NCBI GenBank assembly: GCA_944376125.1
Contig: CALWBQ010000013.1
Location: 62,001-126,000, forward strand
Length of the DNA stretch: 64,000 bases
Source: an uncultured Lachnospiraceae bacterium
Lineage (GTDB): Bacteria; Bacillota; Clostridia; Lachnospirales; Lachnospiraceae
Direction of reading: 5' to 3'
Made by a program: the position numbers and the translations under genes. The notes beneath the pieces are model-generated. The model was not told the DNA's origin and did not search any database. It saw nothing but the letters and a program-made list of their open reading frames with translations. Below are positions 1 to 9,415 of this stretch, one piece after another. Each line of letters starts with the position of its first letter. Position 1 is the first letter of the stretch.

Positions 1-44
1 GTGTATCATAGATAGAGAATCAATCTTTTTAAGGAGGTACCACC

Positions 45-980
45 ATGAAACTGAAAGTTGCTGCCATCCAGTCCGGCGCATTTGCCCCTGATGACACTTA
101 TGAATCCTATATGAAAAAGCAATGTGACCTTTTGGCCGATGTCGTGAAGCAGGAGCACCCATATCTGGCAGTGTTTCAGGAGGCAATGACCGGATGCATG
201 TTCGCCGCTGCAAAAGACGATAAATATTTCGGAAATGCAGAGACCATTGAAGACGGCCCCACCACCAAAATGATGGTTCATCTGGCCAGGGAACATAACG
301 TCCACATCGTATACAGCATCGCTGAAAAACGCACGGAATTCGGCCAGACTTATATGTACAATACCGCCTGTCTGGTATCTCCCACCAGGGGGTTCATCGG
401 ACTGTACCACAAATGCCATATGCCCTGGATGTGGTGCGATACTGTCAAAGAAATCGAAAAATATTATTTTAAGCCCGGCAGCAGTTTTCCCGTATATAAG
501 CTGGACAACGGCGCGGTGATTGGCATGCTGATCTGCTACGACCGCTCCTTCCCGGAAGCCTGGAGAATGCTCCAGCTCCAGGGGGCCCAGATCATCTGCG
601 TCCCTGCCTGCTCCTGGGGGTTCCGGGGCGATATGTTTGTCAATGAGCTGAGTGTCCGGGCCTACGAGACCCATACGTTTGTCGTTGCGACTAACCGTGC
701 AGGCTACGAACACATTGAGGGAGAATTCGGCGAGCGCACCCATTTCGGCAGGAGCTGCATTATCGGCCCTATGGGCGATGTTTTGAAAGTCCTGGACAGC
801 ACTCCCTGGTCATACACAGCCCAGGAAATCGATCTGGAAGAAATCCGCGAAGCCTACGTCAACGCCCCGTGGCTCCGCGACCGCCGCCCTGAGCTGTACG
901 GCCTGCTGACCGCTGCTGGGGCTAATTTCGGCGCTGTGTTCGGCTCTGATTATATTGAAACTGCAAATAAAATCGTTTAA
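45..980 (+). CDS. Carbon-nitrogen hydrolase (nitrilase/amidase superfamily)
   Basis: A 311-residue cytoplasmic protein of the nitrilase superfamily, which hydrolyses non-peptide C-N bonds in amides or nitriles. The Glu-Lys-Cys triad is visible: E46 in VFQEAMTG, K123 in GLYHKCHMP and C164 in MLICYDRSFPE. Length suits an aliphatic amidase or carbamoylase-like member, but the substrate cannot be read from sequence. An AAGGAGG site lies 8 bases before the ATG. The next gene, a 2-hydroxyacid dehydrogenase, starts 12 bases after the stop, so the two are probably cotranscribed. I infer a catabolic job because a sulfatase gene follows on the same strand. The promoter lies at or beyond the left edge of the window. 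Confidence 0.9.
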   Translation: MKLKVAAIQSGAFAPDDTYESYMKKQCDLLADVVKQEHPYLAVFQEAMTGCMFAAAKDDKYFGNAETIEDGPTTKMMVHLAREHNVHIVYSIAEKRTEFGQTYMYNTACLVSPTRGFIGLYHKCHMPWMWCDTVKEIEKYYFKPGSSFPVYKLDNGAVIGMLICYDRSFPEAWRMLQLQGAQIICVPACSWGFRGDMFVNELSVRAYETHTFVVATNRAGYEHIEGEFGERTHFGRSCIIGPMGDVLKVLDSTPWSYTAQEIDLEEIREAYVNAPWLRDRRPELYGLLTAAGANFGAVFGSDYIETANKIV

Positions 981-992
981 GGAGGATAACTT

Positions 993-1958
993 ATGAAAAT
1001 TGTAGTGCTGGACGGCTACACGGAGAACCCCGGGGATCTCGCCTGGGAACCCCTCAAAGAGCTGGGAGAATTGACAGTGTATGACAGGACAGATGTGACG
1101 GACAGGGACGAGATCATACGGCGGATCGGGGACGCTGAGGTCGTATTGACAAACAAAACTCCCATCGACAGGGCCGTGCTGAATCAGTGTTCCAACCTTA
1201 GATTGATCAGCGTCCTGGCCACGGGGTACAACGTCATAGATGTGGCATATGCAAAGGAGAAAGGAATCCCGGTATCTAACATACCGACTTACGGGACTGA
1301 CGCCGTAGGCCAGTTTGCCATCGCTCTGCTGCTGGAGATCTGCCACCGCATCGGTCATCACGACCATGCCGTCAAAGAGGGCAGATGGATATCCTGCCCG
1401 GACTGGTGTTTCTGGGATTGTCCCCAGATCGAACTTGCCGGAAAAACCATGGGAATCATCGGCTTTGGCCGCATCGGACAGAAAACCGGACAAATTGCTA
1501 AGGCAATGGGCATGCAGATCATCGCCTACAGTCCTGACCAAAATGAGTCCGGCAGAGCCATCGCCGAGTATGTAGACTTAGACACCCTTTTTGCCCGCTC
1601 AGATGTCATCGCCCTCCACTGCCCTCTGTTTCCAGATACTCAGGGTATCATCAGCAAAACGACCATCGCTAAAATGAAGGACGGGGTCATCATCCTCAAT
1701 AACTCAAGGGGGCCTTTAATCAAAGAGCAGGATCTGGCAGATGCACTCAACTCTGGGAAGGTATACGCTGCTGGGCTGGATGTCCTCTGCGACGAGCCAA
1801 TGCGGCAGGACAATCCACTCTTAACAGCTAAAAACTGTGTCATCACACCGCATATGTCCTGGGCTCCGAGAGAATCCCGGCAGCGGATCATGGACATGTC
1901 TGTAAAAAATATCCAGGCATTTCTGGATGGGAACCCGATCAATGTGGTCAATGGATAA
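993..1958 (+). CDS. D-2-hydroxyacid dehydrogenase (glycerate dehydrogenase-like)
   Basis: A 321-residue NAD(P)-dependent oxidoreductase that interconverts a 2-keto acid and a D-2-hydroxy acid. The Rossmann glycine motif GIIGFGRIGQ lies around residues 154-163. The family's catalytic Arg, Glu and His are present as R239 (NNSRGP), E268 (CDEPM) and H287 (TPHMSW). Sequence style is closest to hydroxypyruvate or glycerate dehydrogenases, but specificity within this family is poorly predicted. An AAGGAGG site sits 6 bases before the ATG. It is tightly linked to the upstream nitrilase-family gene, which suggests the pair handles one organic acid or amide intermediate. That link is inference. Confidence 0.9.
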   Translation: MKIVVLDGYTENPGDLAWEPLKELGELTVYDRTDVTDRDEIIRRIGDAEVVLTNKTPIDRAVLNQCSNLRLISVLATGYNVIDVAYAKEKGIPVSNIPTYGTDAVGQFAIALLLEICHRIGHHDHAVKEGRWISCPDWCFWDCPQIELAGKTMGIIGFGRIGQKTGQIAKAMGMQIIAYSPDQNESGRAIAEYVDLDTLFARSDVIALHCPLFPDTQGIISKTTIAKMKDGVIILNNSRGPLIKEQDLADALNSGKVYAAGLDVLCDEPMRQDNPLLTAKNCVITPHMSWAPRESRQRIMDMSVKNIQAFLDGNPINVVNG

Positions 1959-1965
1959 AAGCGGA

Positions 1966-2005
1966 AAGGGGACAGAAAACTCAAATACAAGTTTTCTGTC
2001 CCCTT
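1966..2005. repeat. 15-bp perfect inverted repeat, REP-like or terminator
   Basis: AAGGGGACAGAAAAC at 1966-1980 is repeated as its exact reverse complement at 1991-2005, around a 10-base AT-rich loop. It sits 8 bases after the dehydrogenase stop, where a terminator is expected. No T-run follows on either strand, so it is not a typical intrinsic terminator. The GGGGACAGAAAA core resembles REP palindromes scattered in many Bacillota genomes. No transposase is nearby. Confidence 0.6.
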
Positions 2006-2094
2006 CCACGCCTTCACTTCGCCATATTTGATTTAAAAACATCTGTTTTTCCCGTCATTCTGAAAATCTGTTCATAATCCTGCAAAACAGAATA

Positions 2095-2140
2095 TTGACT
2101 ATGGCGTCATTTAGGGTGATGATAGATATATCAGATATCT
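2095..2140 (+). promoter_or_regulatory. Candidate sigma-A promoter plus palindrome before sulfatase
   Basis: TTGACT (2095-2100) and GATGAT (2118-2123) are separated by 17 bases. Just downstream, AGATAT-N5-ATATCT (2124-2140) forms a palindrome over the expected start of transcription, a position typical of a repressor operator. The sulfatase ATG follows at 2181. The -10 matches consensus at only 4 of 6 positions, so the promoter call is tentative. Confidence 0.45.
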
Positions 2141-2180
2141 CCGCTATTCTGAACAGAGAACCGCGAAAGGAGCCGGCGCC

Positions 2181-3614
2181 ATGAACATAATCACTGTAAT
2201 GTCGGATGAACATTCCTACCATATGATGCAGTTTGTCAGCCATTCTATTTTAAAAACCCCAAATCTGGATCGTTTGGCAGCAGAAAGCACTGTATTTGAC
2301 AGTTGTTATTCTCCCTGTCCAGTCTGCGCCCCAGCCAGAAGCAGTTTTATGACAGGGCGTTTTGTCAACCGTCTGGGAACCTGGGACAATTCCACTCCAT
2401 ATGATGGACGTGTACCAGGTCTGTCACACTATCTGTCACAGCATGGAAAAAAATATATCTCAATCGGTAAAACTCACTTTCATCCTGACGGAGAATACAG
2501 CTTTACCTATCAAGAATTCCCCGGCTATTTAACCCGCCCCGATATCGGCTGCTTCTTTCGGGATCAAAAAACAGGAAGAATTGGAGCCGAAAAACGCTTT
2601 GAAAAAATTGGGCTGAAATCTCAAGAGAGCCATGATGACCGGGTTCTGAATTCCAGCTTAGATTGGCTGAAGGAACATAGCCAGGAGGAAAACTGGCTTC
2701 TTTATATCGGATTTTTAGATCCACACTTCCCATTTTACGTAAAAGAAGAAAACTGGAACTATTATGAGAAACAAATCACCCAAATTCCCGCTGCGCTGAA
2801 ACCTCCGTTCACATCTCTTAATGAGCCTCTAGACTGGCTGAGAACCTATTTTAAATGTGAATCCGTTTCGGAAGAGACTGCAAGAAAACTCTTAATTGGG
2901 TACTGCTGCGCTATCACTGAGCTGGATGAACGCCTGGGGATTCTTCTGGATGCTGTTAAAGAGCTTGGATTAGAACAAAAAACAATTTTTTGTTATACCA
3001 GCGACCATGGCGAACAGATGGGCTACCATGGCCTCTGGTGGAAATGCTGTATGTTTGAGCAGTCTTCCCATATCCCTATGATCATACGCGTTCCTGGCCA
3101 AGAGCCTCGGCGTATCGCCAATCCTATTTGTCTGACAGACTGGTTTCCTACTGTCTGCGATTATATGGGCCTGCCTGCTCCGGACAGTTTGGATGGGCAA
3201 AGCCTTCGCCCATGGATTGAGGGCCGCTGCAGCCTGTCCCATCAGGATTTTTCCTTCAGCGAATACAGCGCCCATGGTATGCCCAACAGTATGTTTATGA
3301 TCCGTTGGAGGCAATATAAATATGTTTACTATTGTTACGATCAGCCTCAGTTGTTTGATCTATTATCTGATCCCGGTGAAGACCATAATTTAGTTCAGGA
3401 AAATCCAAGAAATCCTTCTGTTATGTTTGCTGTCCAAGAGTGCCACAAGCGCCTTCTCTCCGTGTGTAATCCCTATGAAGTGGACGAACGTGCAAAACGG
3501 TTTCAGAAAAAAACAAAAGACAGTCTTGGCATTGCAACATACGACACAGATATGGCCTCCTGCCCGGTTCCTCACCCGGAACCCATCACCGCTCTTCCTT
3601 CCTGTATGCCATAG
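2181..3614 (+). CDS. Cys-type sulfatase (alkaline-phosphatase superfamily)
   Basis: A 477-residue sulfatase that removes sulfate esters, here probably from glycosaminoglycan-like sugars. The formylglycine motif C-A-P-A-R starts at C49, followed by the second signature GKTHFHPDG (K97, H99). Metal-binding residues D9 (SDEH) and D275-H276 (TSDHGEQMG) are visible. There is no signal peptide or lipobox, so it should act in the cytoplasm on imported oligosaccharides. A Cys-type sulfatase needs a formylglycine maturase, and none is in this window. AAAGGAG precedes the ATG. Its last 29 bases overlap the 3' end of the convergent AraC-family regulator gene. Confidence 0.92.
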   Translation: MNIITVMSDEHSYHMMQFVSHSILKTPNLDRLAAESTVFDSCYSPCPVCAPARSSFMTGRFVNRLGTWDNSTPYDGRVPGLSHYLSQHGKKYISIGKTHFHPDGEYSFTYQEFPGYLTRPDIGCFFRDQKTGRIGAEKRFEKIGLKSQESHDDRVLNSSLDWLKEHSQEENWLLYIGFLDPHFPFYVKEENWNYYEKQITQIPAALKPPFTSLNEPLDWLRTYFKCESVSEETARKLLIGYCCAITELDERLGILLDAVKELGLEQKTIFCYTSDHGEQMGYHGLWWKCCMFEQSSHIPMIIRVPGQEPRRIANPICLTDWFPTVCDYMGLPAPDSLDGQSLRPWIEGRCSLSHQDFSFSEYSAHGMPNSMFMIRWRQYKYVYYCYDQPQLFDLLSDPGEDHNLVQENPRNPSVMFAVQECHKRLLSVCNPYEVDERAKRFQKKTKDSLGIATYDTDMASCPVPHPEPITALPSCMP

Positions 3615-5754
3615 GAGTCATGCCGTAATACTTTTTAAAATACCGGATAAAGCTCTGCACATTGTTATAGCCAAGCTGCTCTGCGATCTCTTTAATTTTC
3701 AGTGCTGGAGTCTTAAGAACCAGTTCCTTTGCCTTTTTCATTCGAACATAGGTAATATACTCCAGCACTGTATAGCCTGTTTCTTCCTTGAAAATAATGC
3801 TTAAATAGCCGGAAGAAAGGAACACAGCATTAGCCACATCCTCCAGAGATAAATCATTCATGTAATTCGTCTCTATAAAAGAAATCGCCCGTTCAACATT
3901 GGCAGACAGCGGTTTTTCCCTCTTCTCAAAACATTTCATGCAAGTATCGACAATTTCTTCCGCCAATTGTTTTAGAAGCAAGATATTTTTCTGGCTGAGT
4001 ATAGCATTAAATATATATCGTTCTGTATAATTTTTGGGCAAATGGCCGCCTGAGTCCTGCACATTTTTAATCAAATTATTGCACAGCTGCAAATATACAA
4101 ATCTTGTATATTGAATATCTGCTGCACTGTTGCTGAGATTTTCTGTAAGTGTCTGAAGTACTGTCAAAGCCTCCTCACGTCTTCCCTCCGTAACATATTT
4201 TGTCAGTCGCTTCTCTATTTCCAAACTATAAGGCTCTGCTTTTTCAGACTCAAATGAAGATTCGCAGATCAGCTTGTGGTTTCCTTTAAAAAACTTTTTA
4301 TCCAGAGTGGACAGTGCTTCTGAGTATCTCAGACTCAAATTTTCTTTATTTCTGAATTCTCGGCTCACACAGCAAGTAATCAATATTTCCTTTTTCTCCA
4401 GCTCTTCTTTTAATTTTTCTATCTTTTGGATAAACAGATCATAGCTCAGGCTTGTATTAAATATGCCTGCATACTGTATTGCCGTCATGCCTGCAAAAAA
4501 GCCTTCGATTTCCTGGCAGTCTCGAATCAGATCGTCAAAAGAACTGAGTACTTCTCCCCTATATTCCACTGTCTCACATTCTACTACAACCAAGATGTAA
4601 AAATCGTATTTCATATCTTGACCAAGCAGGCTCTTTAAATGCTCAAAACGTCCTTCATCGAACGTCTCCGTTAAAAGTTTTTCTATTAAATCTCTGACCA
4701 CTGATGGAATGGCATACTCTCGCTCCGCCTGCAGCTCATTTAGCACATTCTCAATCAGTTTATATTCATTATTTAGATCCTCCTTTTCCTTTTTTGCCGC
4801 CATCCCTGAGAGTTTATAACCCAACTGTTTTAACGGACGATACAGATAGCGGGAGGATAAATAGATAATCACTGTTGCTATCAAAATCATAACAATACTG
4901 ACCGCAATAATGATACGTTTTACTTCATCAGCCTCATTTAGCAAATACGTGTAATTCTGTACTGCTACAAACGAAAGATCCGAGATCTGGGATTTCTTTT
5001 TGTACAGAACCAGTCTCTCATTCTGAAATTCCAGTTCCTGAATACTGCCCGTCTGCTGGATTAATTCCCCCTTTATCTCTGATTCAATTTCTCCGATTCC
5101 TTCCGATGTAATGATATCCTCTTGTTCCGTAAGAAGATAGAATTGGACCACTCCAGGGAGGTTTCCGTCCAAAAGATTATCTGTGAAAACATTTTCAGAT
5201 ATTGTCAGTATTACATAGATATTTCTTTCATTGCTGACTGGTTCAAAATGCTTTATCAGCTCCAGTTTTTTCCCTTCGTCTGTATCTTGTACCACAAATG
5301 AGTTCTCTCCTCTGCAGATATTCTGCAGATATTCCTCTGAAATATCCAGTTTTGTCTTTTCAGTAAGCGCAAATCCCCTTTCCTGATCTATCATACATAC
5401 GCCTTCTACCAAATCACTGTTCGAACAAACATTTTGAAAATGATGAATGATTTTGAGGAGCGCAGTCGGACGCCCATAGTAATCTTCATCAGACATCACA
5501 AACCTGAAAACATTTTCATCTTCAAGCATCAAATTAATGGTATTATCCAATTGATTGATGCGCTCATCCATAGCCCTGCTTTTCGTCTCGATCATTCCTT
5601 CATTAAAATCGATCAGATTATCTAAAATAAGCCTGGAACTAAATGTACTGCAGACTGCAGCAATCAAACAGATAAAAACCACCGTTATAAAAATATTGCA
5701 CAGATACAGCTTATAAAAAATGACACTTCTCGGTAGCAACTTTATCTTTTTCAT
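3586..5754 (-). CDS. Membrane-anchored AraC-family regulator
   Basis: A 722-residue one-component sensor-regulator. Transmembrane segments lie near residues 12-33 and 280-300. Between them is an extracytoplasmic region of about 245 residues, as in Cache-type sensors paired with LplABC-like sugar importers. After a cytoplasmic linker, the last ~100 residues form the double helix-turn-helix of AraC proteins (LEDVANAVFLSSGYLS and IKEIAEQLGYNNVQSF). It is the last gene of the glycan operon, 27 bases after the preceding stop, and probably activates that operon on sensing an outside sugar. The ligand is unknown. GAGAGG lies upstream of the ATG. Confidence 0.9.
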   Translation of the reverse strand: MKKIKLLPRSVIFYKLYLCNIFITVVFICLIAAVCSTFSSRLILDNLIDFNEGMIETKSRAMDERINQLDNTINLMLEDENVFRFVMSDEDYYGRPTALLKIIHHFQNVCSNSDLVEGVCMIDQERGFALTEKTKLDISEEYLQNICRGENSFVVQDTDEGKKLELIKHFEPVSNERNIYVILTISENVFTDNLLDGNLPGVVQFYLLTEQEDIITSEGIGEIESEIKGELIQQTGSIQELEFQNERLVLYKKKSQISDLSFVAVQNYTYLLNEADEVKRIIIAVSIVMILIATVIIYLSSRYLYRPLKQLGYKLSGMAAKKEKEDLNNEYKLIENVLNELQAEREYAIPSVVRDLIEKLLTETFDEGRFEHLKSLLGQDMKYDFYILVVVECETVEYRGEVLSSFDDLIRDCQEIEGFFAGMTAIQYAGIFNTSLSYDLFIQKIEKLKEELEKKEILITCCVSREFRNKENLSLRYSEALSTLDKKFFKGNHKLICESSFESEKAEPYSLEIEKRLTKYVTEGRREEALTVLQTLTENLSNSAADIQYTRFVYLQLCNNLIKNVQDSGGHLPKNYTERYIFNAILSQKNILLLKQLAEEIVDTCMKCFEKREKPLSANVERAISFIETNYMNDLSLEDVANAVFLSSGYLSIIFKEETGYTVLEYITYVRMKKAKELVLKTPALKIKEIAEQLGYNNVQSFIRYFKKYYGMTPMAYRKEER

Positions 5755-5781
5755 ATATGTCCTCTCCCCGCCGTCCTAAAG

Positions 5782-7566
5782 CTAAAATGAAAAGAAAAAA
5801 TCAATCTCCCCCATGTCCGGCTGCATTACCACCTTGAGCGCTTCAGCTCCCGGAACCAGGTTATAAATCATTTCTGATCCATTTAGGAGCACAGGTGTTC
5901 CCTTGTTTATCTGAATTTTTTTATTCGAATTTTGCGCCTGTAAACTGACCAGGCCCGGCTCTATATGAATTTTCTCTTCCTGTCTGATCACAACAGGAAA
6001 AATAAAGGTCGCTTTCAGCCCAGCATTTATACAAATTCGGATTCCTTTTTCTCCAAAATAATATTCTATCAGGTACTCACCATCTTTGTCAAAAAGGCAG
6101 TTGCGGTGAATATCTGTAAGATTTCCCTGCACACGGATCACAATTTCTTCTTCGCTATTTTCGCATGTCAAAACACTTTTATAATCGTACATGCTGCTAT
6201 ACACGGTTTCACCAGAATTATATTCCAGTCTCGGAGTTATGCATTGGTGGCCTGCAAATCTTGGAAGCTGCATGTTATTGGCCTCCCGAAGACTGTACTG
6301 GCACATCCCGGCGCACAAAAGCAGGCCAGCCTTCTGATCCCACAAAAGAGAAAGTGTGCCGCCGCTGGCGTGGCCTCCCGGGAGTCCCAGGTATTCCCAA
6401 TCATACCCTGTCACTGTAGCCGTATATGAAGATTTTGTAATAAAATAGCTGTCTAATTCCGGCACCTGAACTGCCCCTTCTTTTTTCATTCTCGGCGCAG
6501 TCCCCTCCTGCAGATTATGTTCCAGGCACCGATCCAAAATCCCTGCCAATACCTTTGCATGGCTAAACATATGGTGAACACAGGCTGGTTCCTTTCTCTC
6601 ACAGGCAGCGAATCCCGGAAACAGGAAACCTTCATACGTACATTTTTCCAGCAATCTCAGGTTTTTAAGCGCAATGACTCCAAACTCTGGCTCCCAATCC
6701 GCTGCCTGCAGATATCCAAGAGCACATCCGTCCGATGTCCGGCTTCCCCAGTATGTCCACTTATAATTTCTAGTCCCGAAGCTGTCATCAATACCGCCAT
6801 CATCCAGGAAAAATAAGCTGTGAAATTGAAGTGCCTTGCTGATTGCCGCTCTTTTCTTTTCATCTCCAGTCAGACAGACATACTGTACCAGAGAAGGGAG
6901 AGATTCCTCAATGTTATATCCCACATCTACCGGCCTGCATCCTTTGGGGCTAAGGCCATCCGTAGGTCTTCCTTCTCCATACAGCAGCCCGCTCTCCGCC
7001 AGGCGGCTAAAAGCCAGCGCTGCCAGTTCCTGCCCTCTTTTCCGATATTTCTCTTCTTTAAAAAAGCGCCCGCACAGTTCCATTGCCAGACAGTTGGTAC
7101 TGCAGTAATTAATATTGCAGACTTCAAATTCACGAAAGCTGTATAGAAACTCCGCTCCTTTGGAAATCCTCTCCTTCCATCGGCAATATGTCTCCTCATC
7201 CAGCAGATGGCCGTGATACTGCAGCGCCTCGATGAGCTGGATCACTGCAAAAACCGTTGTTCCCTTCCATTCCGAATTAGTATCATTGATGTAGGAACCG
7301 TCCACCCTGGATACGCACCGCTCCGCCCACTCAAACAGGAGTTTCGCCCCTTCTAAATAACGAGGTTCCCGGTCTTTGTCAGCCATATATAAAAATGGAT
7401 AGATAGCATCCAGACATCTCCCATGAATCCTTCCGCAGGCAGGGCATAAAATCCCTCCTCTCAGATCGGCGTCATCAATCTCTTTGACCTGCAATTCCAA
7501 CAATTTATCACACCATGTTTTCAATAATTGACGGCAAATTTTATTATCTTTATTTTTCCATTTCAT
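5782..7566 (-). CDS. Putative glycan-active alpha-toroid protein
   Basis: A 594-residue protein I cannot assign to a named family with certainty. The N-terminal ~370 residues are rich in regularly spaced Trp, Tyr, Gly and Leu, as in alpha/alpha toroids of polysaccharide lyases and hydrolases. The C-terminal ~200 residues look all-beta. This resembles the layout of heparinase II/III-like enzymes. No signal peptide is present. The start overlaps the end of the upstream DUF2264 gene by 17 bases, which suggests translational coupling. Between GH88, sulfatase and a sugar importer, it is a fair candidate for a lyase or hydrolase acting on imported uronic-acid sugars. Confidence 0.6.
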   Translation of the reverse strand: MKWKNKDNKICRQLLKTWCDKLLELQVKEIDDADLRGGILCPACGRIHGRCLDAIYPFLYMADKDREPRYLEGAKLLFEWAERCVSRVDGSYINDTNSEWKGTTVFAVIQLIEALQYHGHLLDEETYCRWKERISKGAEFLYSFREFEVCNINYCSTNCLAMELCGRFFKEEKYRKRGQELAALAFSRLAESGLLYGEGRPTDGLSPKGCRPVDVGYNIEESLPSLVQYVCLTGDEKKRAAISKALQFHSLFFLDDGGIDDSFGTRNYKWTYWGSRTSDGCALGYLQAADWEPEFGVIALKNLRLLEKCTYEGFLFPGFAACERKEPACVHHMFSHAKVLAGILDRCLEHNLQEGTAPRMKKEGAVQVPELDSYFITKSSYTATVTGYDWEYLGLPGGHASGGTLSLLWDQKAGLLLCAGMCQYSLREANNMQLPRFAGHQCITPRLEYNSGETVYSSMYDYKSVLTCENSEEEIVIRVQGNLTDIHRNCLFDKDGEYLIEYYFGEKGIRICINAGLKATFIFPVVIRQEEKIHIEPGLVSLQAQNSNKKIQINKGTPVLLNGSEMIYNLVPGAEALKVVMQPDMGEIDFFFSF

Positions 7567-9403
7567 ACCAGCGCTCTTCCCCCATATAAGTCACCGTAAA
7601 ATGTTCACCCTGCCTTGCATATACCGGCTTTCTCTCCCATTCCTTTTGGGCCAGAACCGCCTGTTTCATCCCCAGTACTGCGCAGGCCAGCCAGGTAGTT
7701 CCCGGTTCAATCCTGCTGACCAAAGTTGGAATTGTTGTTCTGGAATATAGAATATTTGTATTGGGATGAGCCAGGACACACATGCCTTCTCTTCCTCCCT
7801 CCAAGTCGAAGATGCCTGTACAGCCCCAGGGATAAAATGCTCTCGCTGAACCGGCTTTTTCTTTTATAGCCTCACAGCATTCCTCTCCTTCATAACTGTC
7901 GCAGTTTACCGCAAATGCCCCTTCTCCTCCTGTCAGGAATCTTTCGCTCCTGATTCGATGAACCCGCACATGCCATGGACCGCAGGGAATCAGCCAGGTC
8001 TGAACCTCCACATTCCCCCAAGGCTTCCACCGGCTCCAAATTCCTTTGCTGATGATCCGAACCGATTCACATCTGCGGCGAATCCGATACAGCCCGTCAT
8101 CCTCCTCACAGAGAGCCAACATAGAATCAAAAGCCCCCTGTTCCAGGCCGTACTCTCCCCCAGGAACACTGAACCCAAAAATATTGGAATAAACAAACTT
8201 TTCATATTTTGCCGCCATAAAGCTAGGCTCAAATCTGGCATATTGTCCCGAGGTCAGCGCCTGGACATGGGCACCATTTTCGGTCCTTGTGATAATCATA
8301 AATGGATGGTTCTGAACAGATATACAAGAAAGTTCCGGCAAATCCTCTTCTTTCGCTGTCCAGAAAGGGTGAGTCTCTGGAAGCGCCAGGATCAGGAACG
8401 CCTTCATGGCCCAGGCCGGTGAACCCGGCGCATTATAGAATTCTGCCATCTTCAAATTCGGATAGCGGTAGCCGATCGTCAAAAGCCCCTCCTGATCAAA
8501 GATTGGCTGTCTCATCCACCAGCGAATATTTCTGAGAATGATTCCTTTCATCACCCCCCAGGATCCAATCTCTACACCGGCAAAGGCTGCTGCACTCCAG
8601 AAGGCAGCCATGGCAAATCGATATGTCAGACTTCTTCCAAAGGGGAGCGCCGTTCCATCGGCAGCAAACCAGTATATAAAATCCTTAGCAAATGCTTTTG
8701 CCCGCTTTTTATACGTTGCTGCTCGCTCTGGATCCTCCTTTTCCATAAAAACGCTGTAAAGCAGTCCGTAAAAATGCATGGCAAATGAAATATAGTAATC
8801 CCTCTGCAGTCCCGGCCCATCAGAATACCACCCCTCTGAGAGGTAGCAATCCTCAATCTTTTCCAGAGCCTGAACCATAATCTCTTTGCTGTAGGATCCC
8901 CCTGCCCGCTTTAGTCCGGCATTGACAATCACAGGAAAAAACAACCAGTTGTTGGCTGCCAAAGGAGCCGAATTGATCTGCAAAAGCCACTGTTCCAATC
9001 TGGCCTTTTCCTGCGGATGAAGCGGCTCCCAAATGAGCTCCGGAACCATGGCAAGAGCCAGACCGATAGAAGCCATCTCTACGATTTTTTGGTCCTTTCC
9101 GTTTAATCTTCCCCAATATTCCGGAGAATCTGGATCGGTTCCTTGTTTTATGCCTTCTAAATAGCTTTCCCACAAACCTGTCTGGAATCCTCCGGCACTT
9201 AGAGGAACCAGACCAAAAAGTGGCCTAAGAGCTCCTTCTATCCATGCTGTCTTGTGGGGATATCTGGCCCCGCTCTCCCCTGCATTCAGCCATGCTTTCT
9301 TAGCACTTAGATTTTTTACTGCGCAGGAGACCATCTCTTCTGCCAAGTTTCCCAACTCTTCTCTGCCCTCAAGCGCACAGCCTTTCCATTTTTCCATTCC
9401 CAT
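7550..9403 (-). CDS. DUF2264 family protein
   Basis: A 617-residue protein whose N-terminal part matches the DUF2264 pattern (WIEGALRPLFGLVPLSAGG), with many aromatic residues typical of an alpha/alpha barrel. DUF2264 proteins often lie in loci for plant or animal polysaccharides, but their reaction is not established to my knowledge. No signal peptide. I chose the ATG at 9403, which has AAGGA 9 bases upstream, over a GTG at 9409 that is too close to it. The PHP-type gene ends 12 bases upstream. Together with the following toroid-like gene it forms a tandem of two large presumed glycan enzymes. Confidence 0.8.
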   Translation of the reverse strand: MGMEKWKGCALEGREELGNLAEEMVSCAVKNLSAKKAWLNAGESGARYPHKTAWIEGALRPLFGLVPLSAGGFQTGLWESYLEGIKQGTDPDSPEYWGRLNGKDQKIVEMASIGLALAMVPELIWEPLHPQEKARLEQWLLQINSAPLAANNWLFFPVIVNAGLKRAGGSYSKEIMVQALEKIEDCYLSEGWYSDGPGLQRDYYISFAMHFYGLLYSVFMEKEDPERAATYKKRAKAFAKDFIYWFAADGTALPFGRSLTYRFAMAAFWSAAAFAGVEIGSWGVMKGIILRNIRWWMRQPIFDQEGLLTIGYRYPNLKMAEFYNAPGSPAWAMKAFLILALPETHPFWTAKEEDLPELSCISVQNHPFMIITRTENGAHVQALTSGQYARFEPSFMAAKYEKFVYSNIFGFSVPGGEYGLEQGAFDSMLALCEEDDGLYRIRRRCESVRIISKGIWSRWKPWGNVEVQTWLIPCGPWHVRVHRIRSERFLTGGEGAFAVNCDSYEGEECCEAIKEKAGSARAFYPWGCTGIFDLEGGREGMCVLAHPNTNILYSRTTIPTLVSRIEPGTTWLACAVLGMKQAVLAQKEWERKPVYARQGEHFTVTYMGEERWYEMEK

Positions 9404-9415
9404 AAGCACTATTCC

